NCBI GenBank assembly: GCA_947504195.1
Contig: CANNGN010000008.1
Coordinates: forward strand, 76,574-140,573
Reading direction: 5' to 3'
DNA: 64,000 bases
Source: an uncultured Vibrio sp.
GTDB taxonomy: Bacteria; Pseudomonadota; Gammaproteobacteria; Enterobacterales; Vibrionaceae
The notes under the pieces are model-generated. The model ran no database searches and was not told the origin of the DNA. It worked only from the letters and a program-made list of their open reading frames with translations. Below, piece after piece: positions 27,233 through 37,285 of this stretch. The position numbers were made by a program, and so were the translations under genes. Position 1 is the stretch's first letter. The number at the start of each line of letters is the position of its first letter.

Positions 27233-29308
27233 TTACGACATCTGTTTTTTTCTAAATACAGCAACAAGAAGTAACATTGCTAAGGCTATGCCTCCGGTAC
27301 TGCCACCACTTGAACCACCGCCACTATAACTAGGGACTGGTGTTTGATACGCGGGTTGTTGTGTATCTGCCCTTGTTGGTTTTGCATCTTGAGTTTTTCT
27401 TAGTTCTCTCGCTTTTTGTTCTTTCTCAACACGTGTTTTGTTTGTTCTGTCGATAGCATTTTCGGCGAATACGTCCTCTTCAACGACAAGTAGCGAGGTG
27501 TAATCGGTTAACAGACCGTACTCTAGAGCTAATTCTTCAAGAGCTTGCTCGGTATCTGCATCCTTAACGCCTAGATAGTTCATGCTGGCTTCCATATCTT
27601 TTATCGCAGAGAATGCCCATAAACGTTCCAATTCGGGATTATCAGTCGATTGCTCTGGTAGTGCTATTGTCGTTGTGTATTCCTCAGTGTTACTTCCTAT
27701 GTCTGCTTTTAACGTTACTTTTACCTGGCCTGGTTTAAAGTAGTGGCCAAATACAGATAATTGCTCGCCACGATATAGAGTACGGATTTCTTCTGGGGTT
27801 AAGTTTTTCACTTTTGTGCCATCGATATCAATTCTAACGTTGCGATAGGCTTGATGATTTAGCTTACTTGTCGCACTCATTAAATGTCCCATAATATCAT
27901 CGGAATTAGAGATGCTTTGAGCGAAACCATTTGACACTTTGGTCATTGATTCAAGCAATGGACGATTGGCACTGTTACCCATAATAAAGGTAAATAAGCG
28001 GACATCGTATTGCTTCATGAGATCGATAAACTCTTCTTTTTGTGTCACACCTACGTTGGCTACACCATCGGTTACCAATATTAGGCCACTTGGGCGATCG
28101 TCATCGAGGTTGGACATACCTTCTTTGAGTCCTGCATACAAGTTCGTTCCACCTCCTGTTCCAATATTTTCCACGGCGAGAAGGGCTTGTTGTACATTGT
28201 TTGGTGTTACGGCTTCATAACCTGATGTGACTTCAGTGACTCCTTGGTCGAAGACAACGATACGAAAGCGGTCATTGCTCGGTAATTGCCCCATTGCTTG
28301 TTTCACTCCTTCGACTAAGGTGGCGTATTTCGCGTTCATTGATCCTGATTTGTCTAGAATAAAGACCCAATCTCGCTGTGAGCTAATGGGAGAAAGATCA
28401 TCACCTGGTGTAAAGGTCAGTTTAAAAGTCCCTTTTGAAGATTCTGAAGGATCTCTGTAAGTCACCATATCCAATCGGCCTGGGAGCCCTTCAGTTTGTC
28501 GCCAGTAAAAAACGATATCATTATCTAGGGTATAGACAGGATTCGCTGAGCTTTGGAGTGTAGGAGTTTCTTCGTCAGCATTATCGAAAGCTGCTTCACT
28601 GTTAACCGGTTGTACGTTACCAATGGTTGCTTTCCATTCTTGCGATGTAACCTGAGTAACATTGGCTTGAGGATGAGCGGGCAGGCGAACTCCGTCGACT
28701 GGGTATGACGAGCGCAAGTGCATATTGAATGAGAATTGAGATTTGACGTCATCATTTCTGCTCCAGAAAGAATCACGAGCTTCATCGACGCCTCCTTCTT
28801 CTAACGGATAAACATAGTGTCCAATGCCATGATCGATGAGCTCATTTTGAATATAGACGAGTTTCACTTTCACCGACTGTTTCGCTCGAACTGGGTATAC
28901 ACTAATATCAAATGTCTTGTAGTCATCTTTTTCGGTGATCGCCGTCGCTCTTCCTTGTGATTTTTGCTCTTCATAAATCTTGCGGGCTTGGTTTTTTTTC
29001 ACGGCTTCCGCGATGACTGGATTATCATCGATCCAGTACATAAACTCTCCAACCACCGCGCCTTTAGGTACTGGAAATGAGTAAATTGCTTCGAGGTCAG
29101 TGTCGTTAGGGTTATAGAACTCTTGCTCAATACTGGTCGTGGCATAACTATCTTCTATCACAACATCAACATGATGCTGTTCAATTTCCAGATCTTGATA
29201 TTGACTAGAAACAGGCTTTAAAAGGCCGCTTGCTGATGCGAATGGAGCCAATACTAATGCGGCGAGTGCGAGGGTAATCTTTTGTTTAAATCGGTTTAAG
29301 ATTTTCAT
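27233..29308 (-). CDS. VIT and VWA domain protein with a GlyGly-CTERM-like tail
   Basis: A 691-residue exported protein. A signal peptide ends at ASA near residue 27. The VIT (inter-alpha-trypsin inhibitor) domain spans about 30-160 and the von Willebrand A domain about 312-480, with an intact MIDAS motif DKSGSM (Asp319, Ser321, Ser323). The C-terminus has a charged linker, a Gly/Ser stretch (SGGGSSGGSTGG), a short hydrophobic helix and a basic RKK end. That layout fits GlyGly-CTERM proteins processed by rhombosortase and shown on or released from the surface. The ligand is unknown; no sortase or rhombosortase gene is adjacent. Confidence 0.85.
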   Translation of the reverse strand: MKILNRFKQKITLALAALVLAPFASASGLLKPVSSQYQDLEIEQHHVDVVIEDSYATTSIEQEFYNPNDTDLEAIYSFPVPKGAVVGEFMYWIDDNPVIAEAVKKNQARKIYEEQKSQGRATAITEKDDYKTFDISVYPVRAKQSVKVKLVYIQNELIDHGIGHYVYPLEEGGVDEARDSFWSRNDDVKSQFSFNMHLRSSYPVDGVRLPAHPQANVTQVTSQEWKATIGNVQPVNSEAAFDNADEETPTLQSSANPVYTLDNDIVFYWRQTEGLPGRLDMVTYRDPSESSKGTFKLTFTPGDDLSPISSQRDWVFILDKSGSMNAKYATLVEGVKQAMGQLPSNDRFRIVVFDQGVTEVTSGYEAVTPNNVQQALLAVENIGTGGGTNLYAGLKEGMSNLDDDRPSGLILVTDGVANVGVTQKEEFIDLMKQYDVRLFTFIMGNSANRPLLESMTKVSNGFAQSISNSDDIMGHLMSATSKLNHQAYRNVRIDIDGTKVKNLTPEEIRTLYRGEQLSVFGHYFKPGQVKVTLKADIGSNTEEYTTTIALPEQSTDNPELERLWAFSAIKDMEASMNYLGVKDADTEQALEELALEYGLLTDYTSLLVVEEDVFAENAIDRTNKTRVEKEQKARELRKTQDAKPTRADTQQPAYQTPVPSYSGGGSSGGSTGGIALAMLLLVAVFRKKQMS

Positions 29309-29410
29309 TCTAATCTCCTTTTCTTTAAGTCCCCACGGTTGGAAACTTAAGTCATTTGCTGTGCTTCACAAGCAAGATGCAGCGTTTGATAAGGAAAGAA
29401 AAGAGATAGA

Positions 29411-29435
29411 AAAAAGGTCGCAATATATGCGACCT
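29411..29435 (-). terminator. Terminator of the XRE regulator gene
   Basis: AGGTCGCA and TGCGACCT form an 8-bp stem; on the minus strand six T follow. Confidence 0.75.
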
Positions 29436-29455
29436 AAAGTTATATGGGGTACGAC

Positions 29456-30196
29456 TTATTCTTTGTCAGCAATGTCTTCAAACTGGCTAAATTGCCAAGG
29501 CCGGATGGCGACAACAAGGGAAGTTCCGTGCCGTTTGTCCATTGGTAGAGTGCTGTCATCGCGGCACGCATCATAAAATTCGGCAACGAGCTTATCCATC
29601 AACTTGTGTAAGCGGGGCGTGCTGTGGAGAGAAAGTAATCCAGTTGCCATACTGAGTTTTTCTCCTTCTTTAGTAAAAAAAGAACGGAAAAACTCATCTC
29701 TCACCCATTGTTGAAAGTAGGTTTGAATGGGGCCTCCTGGTAACCACTTAAAGTTGGGTGACACCATGAGCTTTATTTTATTTCCTGGTAGTAACTCAAT
29801 GAGTTTTATTTTATCCAGCAGGGCTAATTTTTGGATAAGAGTGTGCTCAGGTAGTTTGTACTGAGAAGTAATATCTTCAAATGTGTACCCGTTGTGAGTA
29901 CATACTGCGATAAGCAATAAAACGGGATCGGACACCACCATCTTTTCTTGCTCCATCGTTAATGATGATATTCGGGTATCACGGGAAGAGAAGTGAGTAA
30001 AGAGTTCATCCAACTCAATACTCATCATAGTACAAATACTTTCAAGCCGATCCAATGTGAGAGAGTTGCCACTGGTGAGTAGACGTTTGACTGAAGCTTC
30101 ACTGAGTTCCAGTACCTGAGCAACATCTTTGTAGCTTTTCCCATGAAGCTTGAGTTGTCGCTTAAGTTCGGAAATTAACTGTTTGGTTTGAGACAT
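29456..30196 (-). CDS. XRE-family transcriptional regulator
   Basis: This 246-residue protein has an N-terminal helix-turn-helix of the XRE/Cro type (about 8-62, with YKDVAQVLELSEASVKRLL) followed by a larger domain with a predicted winged-helix-like part (YTFEDITSQYKLPEHTLIQKLALLDKIKLI) and a C-terminal alpha/beta region. The second part should sense a signal or mediate oligomerisation, but I do not recognise a ligand domain. It precedes the VIT/VWA gene in the same direction, separated by its own terminator, so co-regulation is only a guess. Confidence 0.8.
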   Translation of the reverse strand: MSQTKQLISELKRQLKLHGKSYKDVAQVLELSEASVKRLLTSGNSLTLDRLESICTMMSIELDELFTHFSSRDTRISSLTMEQEKMVVSDPVLLLIAVCTHNGYTFEDITSQYKLPEHTLIQKLALLDKIKLIELLPGNKIKLMVSPNFKWLPGGPIQTYFQQWVRDEFFRSFFTKEGEKLSMATGLLSLHSTPRLHKLMDKLVAEFYDACRDDSTLPMDKRHGTSLVVAIRPWQFSQFEDIADKE

Positions 30197-30241
30197 GCTA
30201 ATTCCTTTAAAAATCGTGGCATTGTTTGCGAGAAAATATGG

Positions 30242-31267
30242 CTACGCTTTTTGCGCTGAATAAATTTTAAACTTATTGGTTTTTGCATCGACGTTACAGT
30301 GACCAAAATGACGCTCAATAATAGGTGGATACTGAAGGAAACTGTTAGCAACTATTATCAGTTGACCACCTCGAGTTAGGTAATCTGGAGCCTGTGCTAA
30401 TAACGTTTCCGTAGAATCATAATGAGTCTCAAGGCCTGAGTGAAATGGCGGGTTACTCACGATGGCGTCGTATGTTTCATCGACACTTGAATACACATCT
30501 GAAGCAAACGCATTTGCGGTGATGTGATTGGCTTCTAACGTGGCTTTTGTTGAAGCGATAGCTAATGCGCTGACATCACATAACGACAGTTCGATGTCTG
30601 GGTTCTTTTTCGCGATAACCGCACCAATCACTCCCGCACCACAGCCAAAATCCAATACTTTGCCCGACAGTGTTGAGAGAGTATCTAACAGTAGTCGGCT
30701 GCCAATATCCAATTCACCATGACTAAAAACACCGGGAAGTGTTTTTACGATGACATCTTCATCAGCGACATTAATCGAGTAACTCTTGTACCACTCTTCA
30801 AGAATAAAAGGTGGGGGGGTGATAGAACATTGCCCCCAATAAAATGAGCAACGTCGAGCTGAATCGTATTTTTTAATTGAGCCATACGGAGCGAACATCT
30901 TTTCGATGCTACGCACACCAGAGCGATTTTCACCCACTACGACTACCTCGGTACCTTCTCCCAATTTCGCCATTAACATTGCCAATAGGTATTGCGCTTC
31001 TTGCTTGGCTTTTGGCCAGTAGAGTAGCAAAAGGTCTGCGTCACAAGGTACGTCGAGTTCTTCAGAAAATATCGAATTGATAGACGAGTATTTTTTTAGG
31101 TTCGAGTAATAGCCATAGTGTGTCGTAAAGACAGTGACGCTTTCGCAACTAGCTTCTAGCTTTTTAGGAAAATCATCTTCGACTTCCCCCGCAACCAGTA
31201 CCTTCTTTCCAGCAAAGTAAGCCAATTGACGTTCAGAAATTTGACTGGGCGCGGTTAAACTCGACAT
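30242..31267 (-). CDS. rsmC: 16S rRNA (guanine1207-N2)-methyltransferase
   Basis: RsmC methylates G1207 of 16S rRNA in the 30S subunit. The 341-residue protein has the duplicated methyltransferase layout of the family: a degenerate N-terminal half and an active C-terminal half with the SAM loop [12 protein letters not shown] and the catalytic [24 protein letters not shown] and [12 protein letters not shown] are RsmC signatures. I use the internal ATG at 31267, giving [18 protein letters not shown] like known family members; the upstream 17 residues are unlikely. No strong ribosome site is visible. Confidence 0.93.
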   Translation of the reverse strand: MSSLTAPSQISERQLAYFAGKKVLVAGEVEDDFPKKLEASCESVTVFTTHYGYYSNLKKYSSINSIFSEELDVPCDADLLLLYWPKAKQEAQYLLAMLMAKLGEGTEVVVVGENRSGVRSIEKMFAPYGSIKKYDSARRCSFYWGQCSITPPPFILEEWYKSYSINVADEDVIVKTLPGVFSHGELDIGSRLLLDTLSTLSGKVLDFGCGAGVIGAVIAKKNPDIELSLCDVSALAIASTKATLEANHITANAFASDVYSSVDETYDAIVSNPPFHSGLETHYDSTETLLAQAPDYLTRGGQLIIVANSFLQYPPIIERHFGHCNVDAKTNKFKIYSAQKA

Positions 31268-31333
31268 AACACAATGATATCCATAAAGGTGACTCAAAAT
31301 TGGCGCGGATTGTCGCACATTGCTCGTAAAATA

Positions 31334-32419
31334 TCAGCTATTGTCTTGCCGATTTAAGAAGTCTTTAAACTCTTCTTCGTAGATATTAAACAATACTAAT
31401 GCAATGGCAAAAACCAATGGTCCGTAGATGATCCCCATTAAACCGTAATAGTTAATTCCGCCAAGCAAAGAGAAGAAAATCAGTAATGTGCTCATACCTG
31501 AGCTTCCTTGCATTAGCAGTGGGCGGAGAACATTATCAATTGAGCCTACAACGACGACACTCCATATTATAAGGAAAATGGCCCACCCAGTATCACCAGT
31601 TGCAAAGAGGTAGAATGCCGCAGGAAGCCAAATTAGAGCTGTTCCAACCATAGGGATAAACGAAGCGAAACCCATCATCGTTCCCCAAAATAATCCAGGG
31701 AAGCCAACAACCCACATACCGATGCCACCGGCGACTCCTTGAGCAATAGCCGTTAGAAATGACCCCAACACAGCCGACTTTGATACTGTCTCGATCTCAT
31801 TGAGTAGACGATCTTCTTGGCTGCGTGATAACGGTAGAATGTGACGCAGGGAGTATATGATTTTGTCGTAGTCTCTCAATAGAAAAAAGAGCACAAATAA
31901 CATAAGAAGAAAACTGGCCAAAAAGCCTGTGGCATTGCCTAGAAGCTTGGCACTGCTGCCGACCATTTTTGTTCCGAATTGGCTTATCAATTCACTTGCT
32001 TTTGCCCCAATGGTTGCAGGCGTTATATCGTCAAATGGAAGGTAGCTATTGGCAAACGCAAAGGCTTCGGTAACCCAATCTTGAGCCATTAAATGAGAAA
32101 AACCATCTTGCTCAATCCAGGAGTATGCGCTTTGGGAAAACTTTACCCCTTGTTGAGAGATCGCTCCAGCAACGAGGAGTAATGGTAAAACAATGATAAA
32201 GGTAAGAAGGAGGCACGAAAGTAGCGACGCTAGGTTTGGGTAAGTGGGTATTTTGTTCTCGATTCTCTGATGTATCGGATACATCAACATCATAATGATG
32301 AAGGCGAGTACAAGAATATGTACATAGGGTTCAATCAGTAAATAACAAAAGAGAGCAGCAACTAATAAGGCGGTAAGAATAACCCAGTGGTTTGAGGTTA
32401 TTTTAATAGGGTTTGACAT
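31334..32419 (-). CDS. AI-2E family transporter (PerM/YdiK-like)
   Basis: A 361-residue inner-membrane protein of the AI-2 exporter/PerM superfamily. It has the usual layout: three N-terminal helices, a soluble loop (about 90-160), and five C-terminal helices with the signatures LLRDYDKIIYSLRHILPLS, SFIPMVGTALIWLP and GIIYGPLVFAIALVLFNIY. Some members export signal molecules or act as Na+/H+ antiporters; specificity cannot be told from sequence. It is monocistronic, between rsmC and a divergent tiny membrane protein. Confidence 0.88.
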   Translation of the reverse strand: MSNPIKITSNHWVILTALLVAALFCYLLIEPYVHILVLAFIIMMLMYPIHQRIENKIPTYPNLASLLSCLLLTFIIVLPLLLVAGAISQQGVKFSQSAYSWIEQDGFSHLMAQDWVTEAFAFANSYLPFDDITPATIGAKASELISQFGTKMVGSSAKLLGNATGFLASFLLMLFVLFFLLRDYDKIIYSLRHILPLSRSQEDRLLNEIETVSKSAVLGSFLTAIAQGVAGGIGMWVVGFPGLFWGTMMGFASFIPMVGTALIWLPAAFYLFATGDTGWAIFLIIWSVVVVGSIDNVLRPLLMQGSSGMSTLLIFFSLLGGINYYGLMGIIYGPLVFAIALVLFNIYEEEFKDFLNRQDNS

Positions 32420-32496
32420 GAATAGTTACCATATGACACTAAGGAATTATGAGTATAATGACGGGTAATTCAACACTTTTCAATTAGGAGTGAAAT

Positions 32497-32616
32497 ATGG
32501 CTTGTTGTGGCGGTGGAAACTGTGACCAGTCAAAGCAAAAGCGAAAACAAAAAATACCTTGGTTTAAACTTGCGATTGGGATTTTGGTTATCCTAGTGGT
32601 AGTAAACTGGAAGTGA
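32497..32616 (+). CDS. Tiny Cys-rich single-helix membrane protein, 39 residues
   Basis: The frame starts MACCGGGNCDQSKQKRKQK and continues with a hydrophobic helix (FKLAIGILVILVVV) to NWK. Three Cys with a Gly loop (CCGGGNC) could bind a metal or an iron-sulfur cluster; the Lys/Arg stretch next to the helix predicts the N-terminus in the cytoplasm. TAGGAG lies nine bases before the ATG. It lies divergent from the AI-2E permease gene and convergent with hemL. I do not recognise a named family; similar short Cys-rich proteins exist in Vibrio as I recall. Confidence 0.65.
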   Translation: MACCGGGNCDQSKQKRKQKIPWFKLAIGILVILVVVNWK

Positions 32617-32650
32617 TATTTAGAACCCACTTCCAGCTTATCATCGAATG

Positions 32651-33946
32651 TTATTTCATCTCTTTTGCAATAATGGAAAAACTGCGATCGGCTGCTTCTA
32701 GAGTCGCTTCAACTTCTTTTGGACCATGTGCTAATGAGGTGAAGCTGGCTTCAAACGCAGAAGGAGCTAGGTATACGCCATGCTCAAGCATTAGGTGGAA
32801 AAAACGTTTGAAACGCTCGGTATCACAAAGAGCGACATCTTCATAACAAGTCACACTGGTTTGTTCGGTGAAGAAAAAACCAAACATACCACCCACTTGG
32901 TGAACAAGTAGTGGGATATTGTGTTTGTTGGCTAACATTTTGAAACCGTCAGCAATGCTCTTAGTCGTTTGTGCGATACGCTCTTCATTTCCTTTATTGC
33001 GCAGTACATTGAGGCAAGTATACCCAGCTGCCATGGCTACCGGGTTACCAGATAATGTTCCAGCCTGATAAACAGGGCCAGTAGGCGCAATATGCTGCAT
33101 AACTTCTTTACGTCCGCCGAACGCGCCGACCGGCATGCCGCCACCAATTATCTTACCAAGTGTCGTCAGGTCAGGTTTAATGTTGTAATGAGCTTGAGCA
33201 CAACCTAAGGCAACGCGAAACCCTGTCATTACTTCATCAAAAATAAGTAATGCACCTTCTTGGTCACAAATTTCACGTAACCCTTCATGGAAACCTGGAA
33301 TGGGTGGAATGCAATTCATATTGCCAGCAACAGGCTCAACGATAATGCAGGCAATTTCATTGGGGTTTGCGGCAAAAAGTGCTTTTACTGATTCGAGATC
33401 ATTAAAGCGTGCTGTCAGTGTATATTTTGCAAAATCAGCAGGAACACCTGGTGAACTTGGCTGACCTAAGGTTAATGCGCCAGAACCAGCTTTAACCAGT
33501 AGGCTATCCGCATGGCCGTGATAACAGCCTTCAAATTTAATGATTTTATCTCGGTTGGTATAACCACGAGCTAAACGAATCGCACTCATGGTCGCCTCTG
33601 TACCTGAGCTTACCATTCTCAATTGTTCCATTGATGGTACTAACTCGGAGACTAACTCGGCCATATTAATTTCAGTTTCGGTTGGAGCACCAAAACTTAG
33701 CCCACGCTGAGCAGCATCGACCACCGCATCTCTAATTAACGCATGGTTATGACCCAGAATCATTGGCCCCCATGAACCGACATAGTCGATATAAGCTTTT
33801 CCATCGACGTCGAAAAGAAACGCACCATCTGCTCGTTCAATGAAAAGTGGTGATCCGCCAACGCCATTAAAGGCTCTAACAGGAGAATTAACGCCACCAG
33901 GAATGAAGGCTTGAGCTTTTTGATACAAATCGGATGATTTGGTCAT
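32651..33946 (-). CDS. hemL: Glutamate-1-semialdehyde 2,1-aminomutase
   Basis: HemL makes 5-aminolevulinate from glutamate-1-semialdehyde, the C5 route to haem. The 431-residue PLP enzyme of the class III aminotransferase fold begins with [19 protein letters not shown], has the phosphate-binding [15 protein letters not shown], the Asp of [11 protein letters not shown], and the Schiff-base lysine in [19 protein letters not shown]. The length is standard. It is alone on the minus strand; erpA lies divergent. Confidence 0.97.
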   Translation of the reverse strand: MTKSSDLYQKAQAFIPGGVNSPVRAFNGVGGSPLFIERADGAFLFDVDGKAYIDYVGSWGPMILGHNHALIRDAVVDAAQRGLSFGAPTETEINMAELVSELVPSMEQLRMVSSGTEATMSAIRLARGYTNRDKIIKFEGCYHGHADSLLVKAGSGALTLGQPSSPGVPADFAKYTLTARFNDLESVKALFAANPNEIACIIVEPVAGNMNCIPPIPGFHEGLREICDQEGALLIFDEVMTGFRVALGCAQAHYNIKPDLTTLGKIIGGGMPVGAFGGRKEVMQHIAPTGPVYQAGTLSGNPVAMAAGYTCLNVLRNKGNEERIAQTTKSIADGFKMLANKHNIPLLVHQVGGMFGFFFTEQTSVTCYEDVALCDTERFKRFFHLMLEHGVYLAPSAFEASFTSLAHGPKEVEATLEAADRSFSIIAKEMK

Positions 33947-34104
33947 GGGGTATCCTCTAAAATTTAAATTTGGATCAATTTGTGAGCATTGTACTCTACC
34001 ATTGGCGCAGGAAAACCCTTTTCATTCAATTAGTCAGATTTGTTGATGTTTTTTTATTGATTGAAGAGAGGGTGAAAGAGTTGAGGCGAAATCACTAACA
34101 ATAC

Positions 34105-34133
34105 TTGAACGTCTCACTGAGGTATTAGATAAT
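34105..34133 (+). promoter_or_regulatory. Sigma-70 promoter of erpA
   Basis: TTGAAC and GATAAT are separated by 17 bases, with transcription expected near 34140, about 66 bases before the GTG start. Confidence 0.6.
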
Positions 34134-34205
34134 GGAAATACTTTATAAATAATTACTATATTCTAGGCTGATGTGAAGCGAGAATATTATATAAGTGAGG
34201 TCGTA

Positions 34206-34547
34206 GTGAGTGAGTTAAACGTGCCACTGTCTTTTACTGATGCTGCGGCAATTCGAGTAAAGACGCTAATCCAAGAAGAAGAAAATCCAGATCTTAAGTT
34301 GCGAGTATATATAACCGGTGGTGGTTGTAGTGGTTTTCAATATGGGTTTACCTTCGATGAGAAAGTGAACGAAGGCGACATGACAATTGAAAATAGTGGT
34401 GTGACTTTGGTTGTTGATCCGATGAGTCTCCAATATTTAATGGGTGGTCAGGTTGATTACACTGAAGGTTTGGAAGGCGCGCGTTTCTTTGTCGATAACC
34501 CAAATGCGACCACAACGTGCGGTTGTGGAGCATCATTTAGCGTATAA
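34206..34547 (+). CDS. erpA: Iron-sulfur cluster insertion protein ErpA
   Basis: ErpA is an A-type carrier that hands Fe-S clusters to targets such as the isoprenoid enzyme IspG. The three conserved cysteines are Cys41 (GGGCSGF), Cys105 and Cys107 (TTTCGCGAS). I start at the GTG at 34206, with GAGG five bases upstream, giving 113 residues and [10 protein letters not shown] as in relatives; the longer frame adds 11 unrelated residues. The gene is monocistronic with its own promoter and terminator. Confidence 0.96.
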   Translation: MSELNVPLSFTDAAAIRVKTLIQEEENPDLKLRVYITGGGCSGFQYGFTFDEKVNEGDMTIENSGVTLVVDPMSLQYLMGGQVDYTEGLEGARFFVDNPNATTTCGCGASFSV

Positions 34548-34565
34548 CCGTTAATCATATTTATA

Positions 34566-34605
34566 TTAAAAAAGCCCATAATTCGCGTAATTATGGGCTT
34601 TTTAA
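34566..34605. terminator. Bidirectional terminator after erpA
   Basis: AAAGCCCATAAT and ATTATGGGCTTT form a 12-bp stem flanked by A and T runs, shared with the convergent M23 peptidase gene. Confidence 0.88.
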
Positions 34606-34623
34606 TTTTGTTTATTCGTCGCT

Positions 34624-35916
34624 CTATTTTGAGTAGAGAAATTTAGCGTAACGTTCCAGTTTCTCTAAACGTATTTTTGCATTCGCTAAAAAGGTAGTCT
34701 TATTTTTTCCTGTGAGTGACTTAGACAAAGGAAGAGATACTGTTCTTGGGTTTTTATGTACGCCGTGTACTAAAAATTCATAATGAAGGTGTGGCCCAGT
34801 CACTCTGCCTGTGCCTCCTAACGTTCCGATGGTTTGACCTTGCTTCACACGCTGTCCAGTTTTCACAGAACGCCGGGTTAAATGAAGATATTTGGTGACA
34901 TAGGTATTACTGTGCTTAATAAACACATAGTTACCGTTAAATTGGTTTCTTGCTGACTTAAGAACCACACCATCACCCGCAGCCCAAATAGGAGTGCCGA
35001 CGGGCGCGACATAATCTGTTCCACGGTGAGGTTTTACCTTACCAGTTACGGGATGTAAGCGCTTGGGGTTAAAGTTCGATGAAACACGTCGAAAATCGAG
35101 TGGGGAACGAAGGAAAGCTTTTTTCATCGCTCTGCCTTTATCATCGTAGTAATCACCGGTTTTATCATCAAGAATTGCAGTGAAGGTTGTCCCCTGATTT
35201 ACAAAGACTGTTGCGATGATATCACCACGCTCAACTACCTCGCCTTCAACCACTTTTTCTTGGTAGAGTATTTTGAAGCTGTCGCCTTTACGAATATCCA
35301 GCGCAAAATCGATATCCCAACCAAAAATGCCTGCAAGTTGCATAATTTGGTTGGCCGTTAATCCAGCACTGCTTGCGGCATTCCAGAAATTAGACCGAAT
35401 TTCAGATTGCGCGTAATTATATTGGTAGAGGATCTCTTTTTTATCGATTTTTGAGTGATATCCACCATCTTTATTTTTACTTATTACGATGCTTTCGTAG
35501 GGACTGACGACACGTCTTAGTTGAATTAAAGCGTTGTTAGAGTCAAACCCAAATTGCAATTTATCTCCGGGCTGCAGTCTAGATAGTTGTTTCTTTATTC
35601 CACTGCTGCTGGATGTTAAGTCATGCAGTACTTTCGAAGAAATGCCCACTCTTTGGAATAAAATAGAAGCACTTTCACCGGATTTTACGCTATAGCTTTC
35701 CCAGCGAATTGTCGCTGTCGGAGGAATGGATATGCCAGGAGAGAGAGCTTCACTATTGATTGTTAATGGGTAATGACGCCCTGTTTCAAAATGACTCCCA
35801 TCGGGATCGAGATCGCGAGGATCAGGCAGAAAAAAGAGCGCGATAATAATTAACGTGGTAAAAAAACCAATTAAGAGCCTATGAAGCAACGGAAGTGTAG
35901 ACAAAATTGACAGCAT
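34624..35916 (-). CDS. LytM-type murein endopeptidase (M23, ShyC/MepM-like)
   Basis: A 430-residue protein with an N-terminal membrane anchor (about 10-28), an OapA/LysM-like region (about 60-150), and a C-terminal M23 domain. Zinc ligands are visible in HRGTDYVAPVGTP and HLHYEF, so the enzyme should be active. It cleaves D,D-crosslinks in peptidoglycan during growth. From memory, the V. cholerae gene in this position before tyrS is shyC, one of three such endopeptidases; orthology is inferred from position. Confidence 0.88.
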   Translation of the reverse strand: MLSILSTLPLLHRLLIGFFTTLIIIALFFLPDPRDLDPDGSHFETGRHYPLTINSEALSPGISIPPTATIRWESYSVKSGESASILFQRVGISSKVLHDLTSSSSGIKKQLSRLQPGDKLQFGFDSNNALIQLRRVVSPYESIVISKNKDGGYHSKIDKKEILYQYNYAQSEIRSNFWNAASSAGLTANQIMQLAGIFGWDIDFALDIRKGDSFKILYQEKVVEGEVVERGDIIATVFVNQGTTFTAILDDKTGDYYDDKGRAMKKAFLRSPLDFRRVSSNFNPKRLHPVTGKVKPHRGTDYVAPVGTPIWAAGDGVVLKSARNQFNGNYVFIKHSNTYVTKYLHLTRRSVKTGQRVKQGQTIGTLGGTGRVTGPHLHYEFLVHGVHKNPRTVSLPLSKSLTGKNKTTFLANAKIRLEKLERYAKFLYSK

Positions 35917-36046
35917 ATTTCGGTTTCATTCTACCAATATTAATAAAATCTTAGAAAGCATAGTCTAACTGGTTTCAAAATGCAGTGCTATTCAAGTAAA
36001 CTGTCGCATTATCAAATTTATGCCAAATCTGCGGGAGTGAACAAGA

Positions 36047-37234
36047 ATGGCGAATATTGAAACAGCGCTAGCTGAGATTAAGCGTGGTGTCGATGAACTG
36101 ATTCCAGAAGAAGAGTTGATTGCAAAGCTTAAAGAAGGACGCCCACTTCGCATTAAGTTAGGCGCCGACCCTACAGCACCAGATATTCATCTTGGTCATA
36201 CTGTGATTTTAAATAAATTACGAACTTTTCAAGATCTTGGTCATGAAGTTACATTTCTGATTGGAGACTTTACCGGCATGGTCGGTGATCCGACAGGGAA
36301 GAACACAACTCGTCCTCCGTTAACTCGTGAAGATGTTCTGCGAAATGCAGAGAGCTATAAAGAGCAAGTATTTAAAATTTTGGATCCAGCTAAAACTAAG
36401 ATTCAGTTTAACTCCGAGTGGCTGTCAGAACTTGGTGCTGAAGGAATGATTCGTCTTGCAGCAAACCAAACGGTTGCTCGTATGTTAGAACGAGATGATT
36501 TCAAAAAGCGTTATGCCGGTGGGCAGCCAATTGCGATTCATGAATTCATGTACCCGTTACTTCAAGGTTATGACTCGGTTGCGATGGAAACTGACGTTGA
36601 GCTTGGTGGTACTGATCAGAAGTTTAATTTGTTGATGGGACGAGAGTTACAAAAATCAAATGGTCAGAAACCACAAGTTGTTTTGATGATGCCATTGTTG
36701 GTGGGATTAGACGGTGAGAAAAAAATGTCTAAGTCTGCTAATAACTATATTGGCGTCTCTGATGTCCCGACCGAAATGTTCGGTAAAATTATGTCTATTT
36801 CTGATGATTTAATGTGGAGTTACTACGAGCTGCTGTCATTCCGTCCTTTGGCGCAAATTGAGCAGTTTAAATCAGAAGTAGCAGCTGGAACGAATCCACG
36901 TGATATAAAAATCTTGTTAGCAAAAGAAATTATTGCTCGTTTTCATAGTGAAGCTGACGCTGATGCTGCTGAGCAAGAGTTCATTAATCGTTTCCAAAAA
37001 GGAGCGATTCCAGATGAGATGCCTGAGTTCAGTTACGACAATGGTATTGCGATATGCAATGTACTTAAAGAATCTGGGTTAGTTGGCTCAACATCAGATG
37101 CGATGCGAATGATTCGCCAAGGTGCGGCTAAAGCAGATGGTAATAAAGTAGAAGATACTAAATGGGTACCAGAAGCAGGGACCTACGTACTTCAAGTGGG
37201 TAAGCGTAAGTTTGCTCGCGTGACTATTGCATAG
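36047..37234 (+). CDS. tyrS: Tyrosyl-tRNA synthetase
   Basis: TyrS charges tRNA-Tyr. The 395-residue class I enzyme has the ATP-binding HLGH (48-51), the KMSKS loop in [11 protein letters not shown], and a C-terminal S4-like RNA-binding domain (about 335-395) in which [18 protein letters not shown] is typical. The shorter-insert form resembles the TyrRZ/YadZ type found in many proteobacteria. ATG is preceded by GGGAGTG. A hairpin terminator follows 21 bases downstream. Confidence 0.96.
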   Translation: MANIETALAEIKRGVDELIPEEELIAKLKEGRPLRIKLGADPTAPDIHLGHTVILNKLRTFQDLGHEVTFLIGDFTGMVGDPTGKNTTRPPLTREDVLRNAESYKEQVFKILDPAKTKIQFNSEWLSELGAEGMIRLAANQTVARMLERDDFKKRYAGGQPIAIHEFMYPLLQGYDSVAMETDVELGGTDQKFNLLMGRELQKSNGQKPQVVLMMPLLVGLDGEKKMSKSANNYIGVSDVPTEMFGKIMSISDDLMWSYYELLSFRPLAQIEQFKSEVAAGTNPRDIKILLAKEIIARFHSEADADAAEQEFINRFQKGAIPDEMPEFSYDNGIAICNVLKESGLVGSTSDAMRMIRQGAAKADGNKVEDTKWVPEAGTYVLQVGKRKFARVTIA

Positions 37235-37254
37235 ATATCATTGCTGTTTTAATG

Positions 37255-37285
37255 AAAGCCAGAGTCGTCGACTTTGGCTTTTTAT
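37255..37285. terminator. Terminator between tyrS and dacB
   Basis: AAAGCCA and TGGCTTT close a stem with inner AGTC/GACT pairing, followed by a T run; it overlaps the last codons of dacB. Confidence 0.8.
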
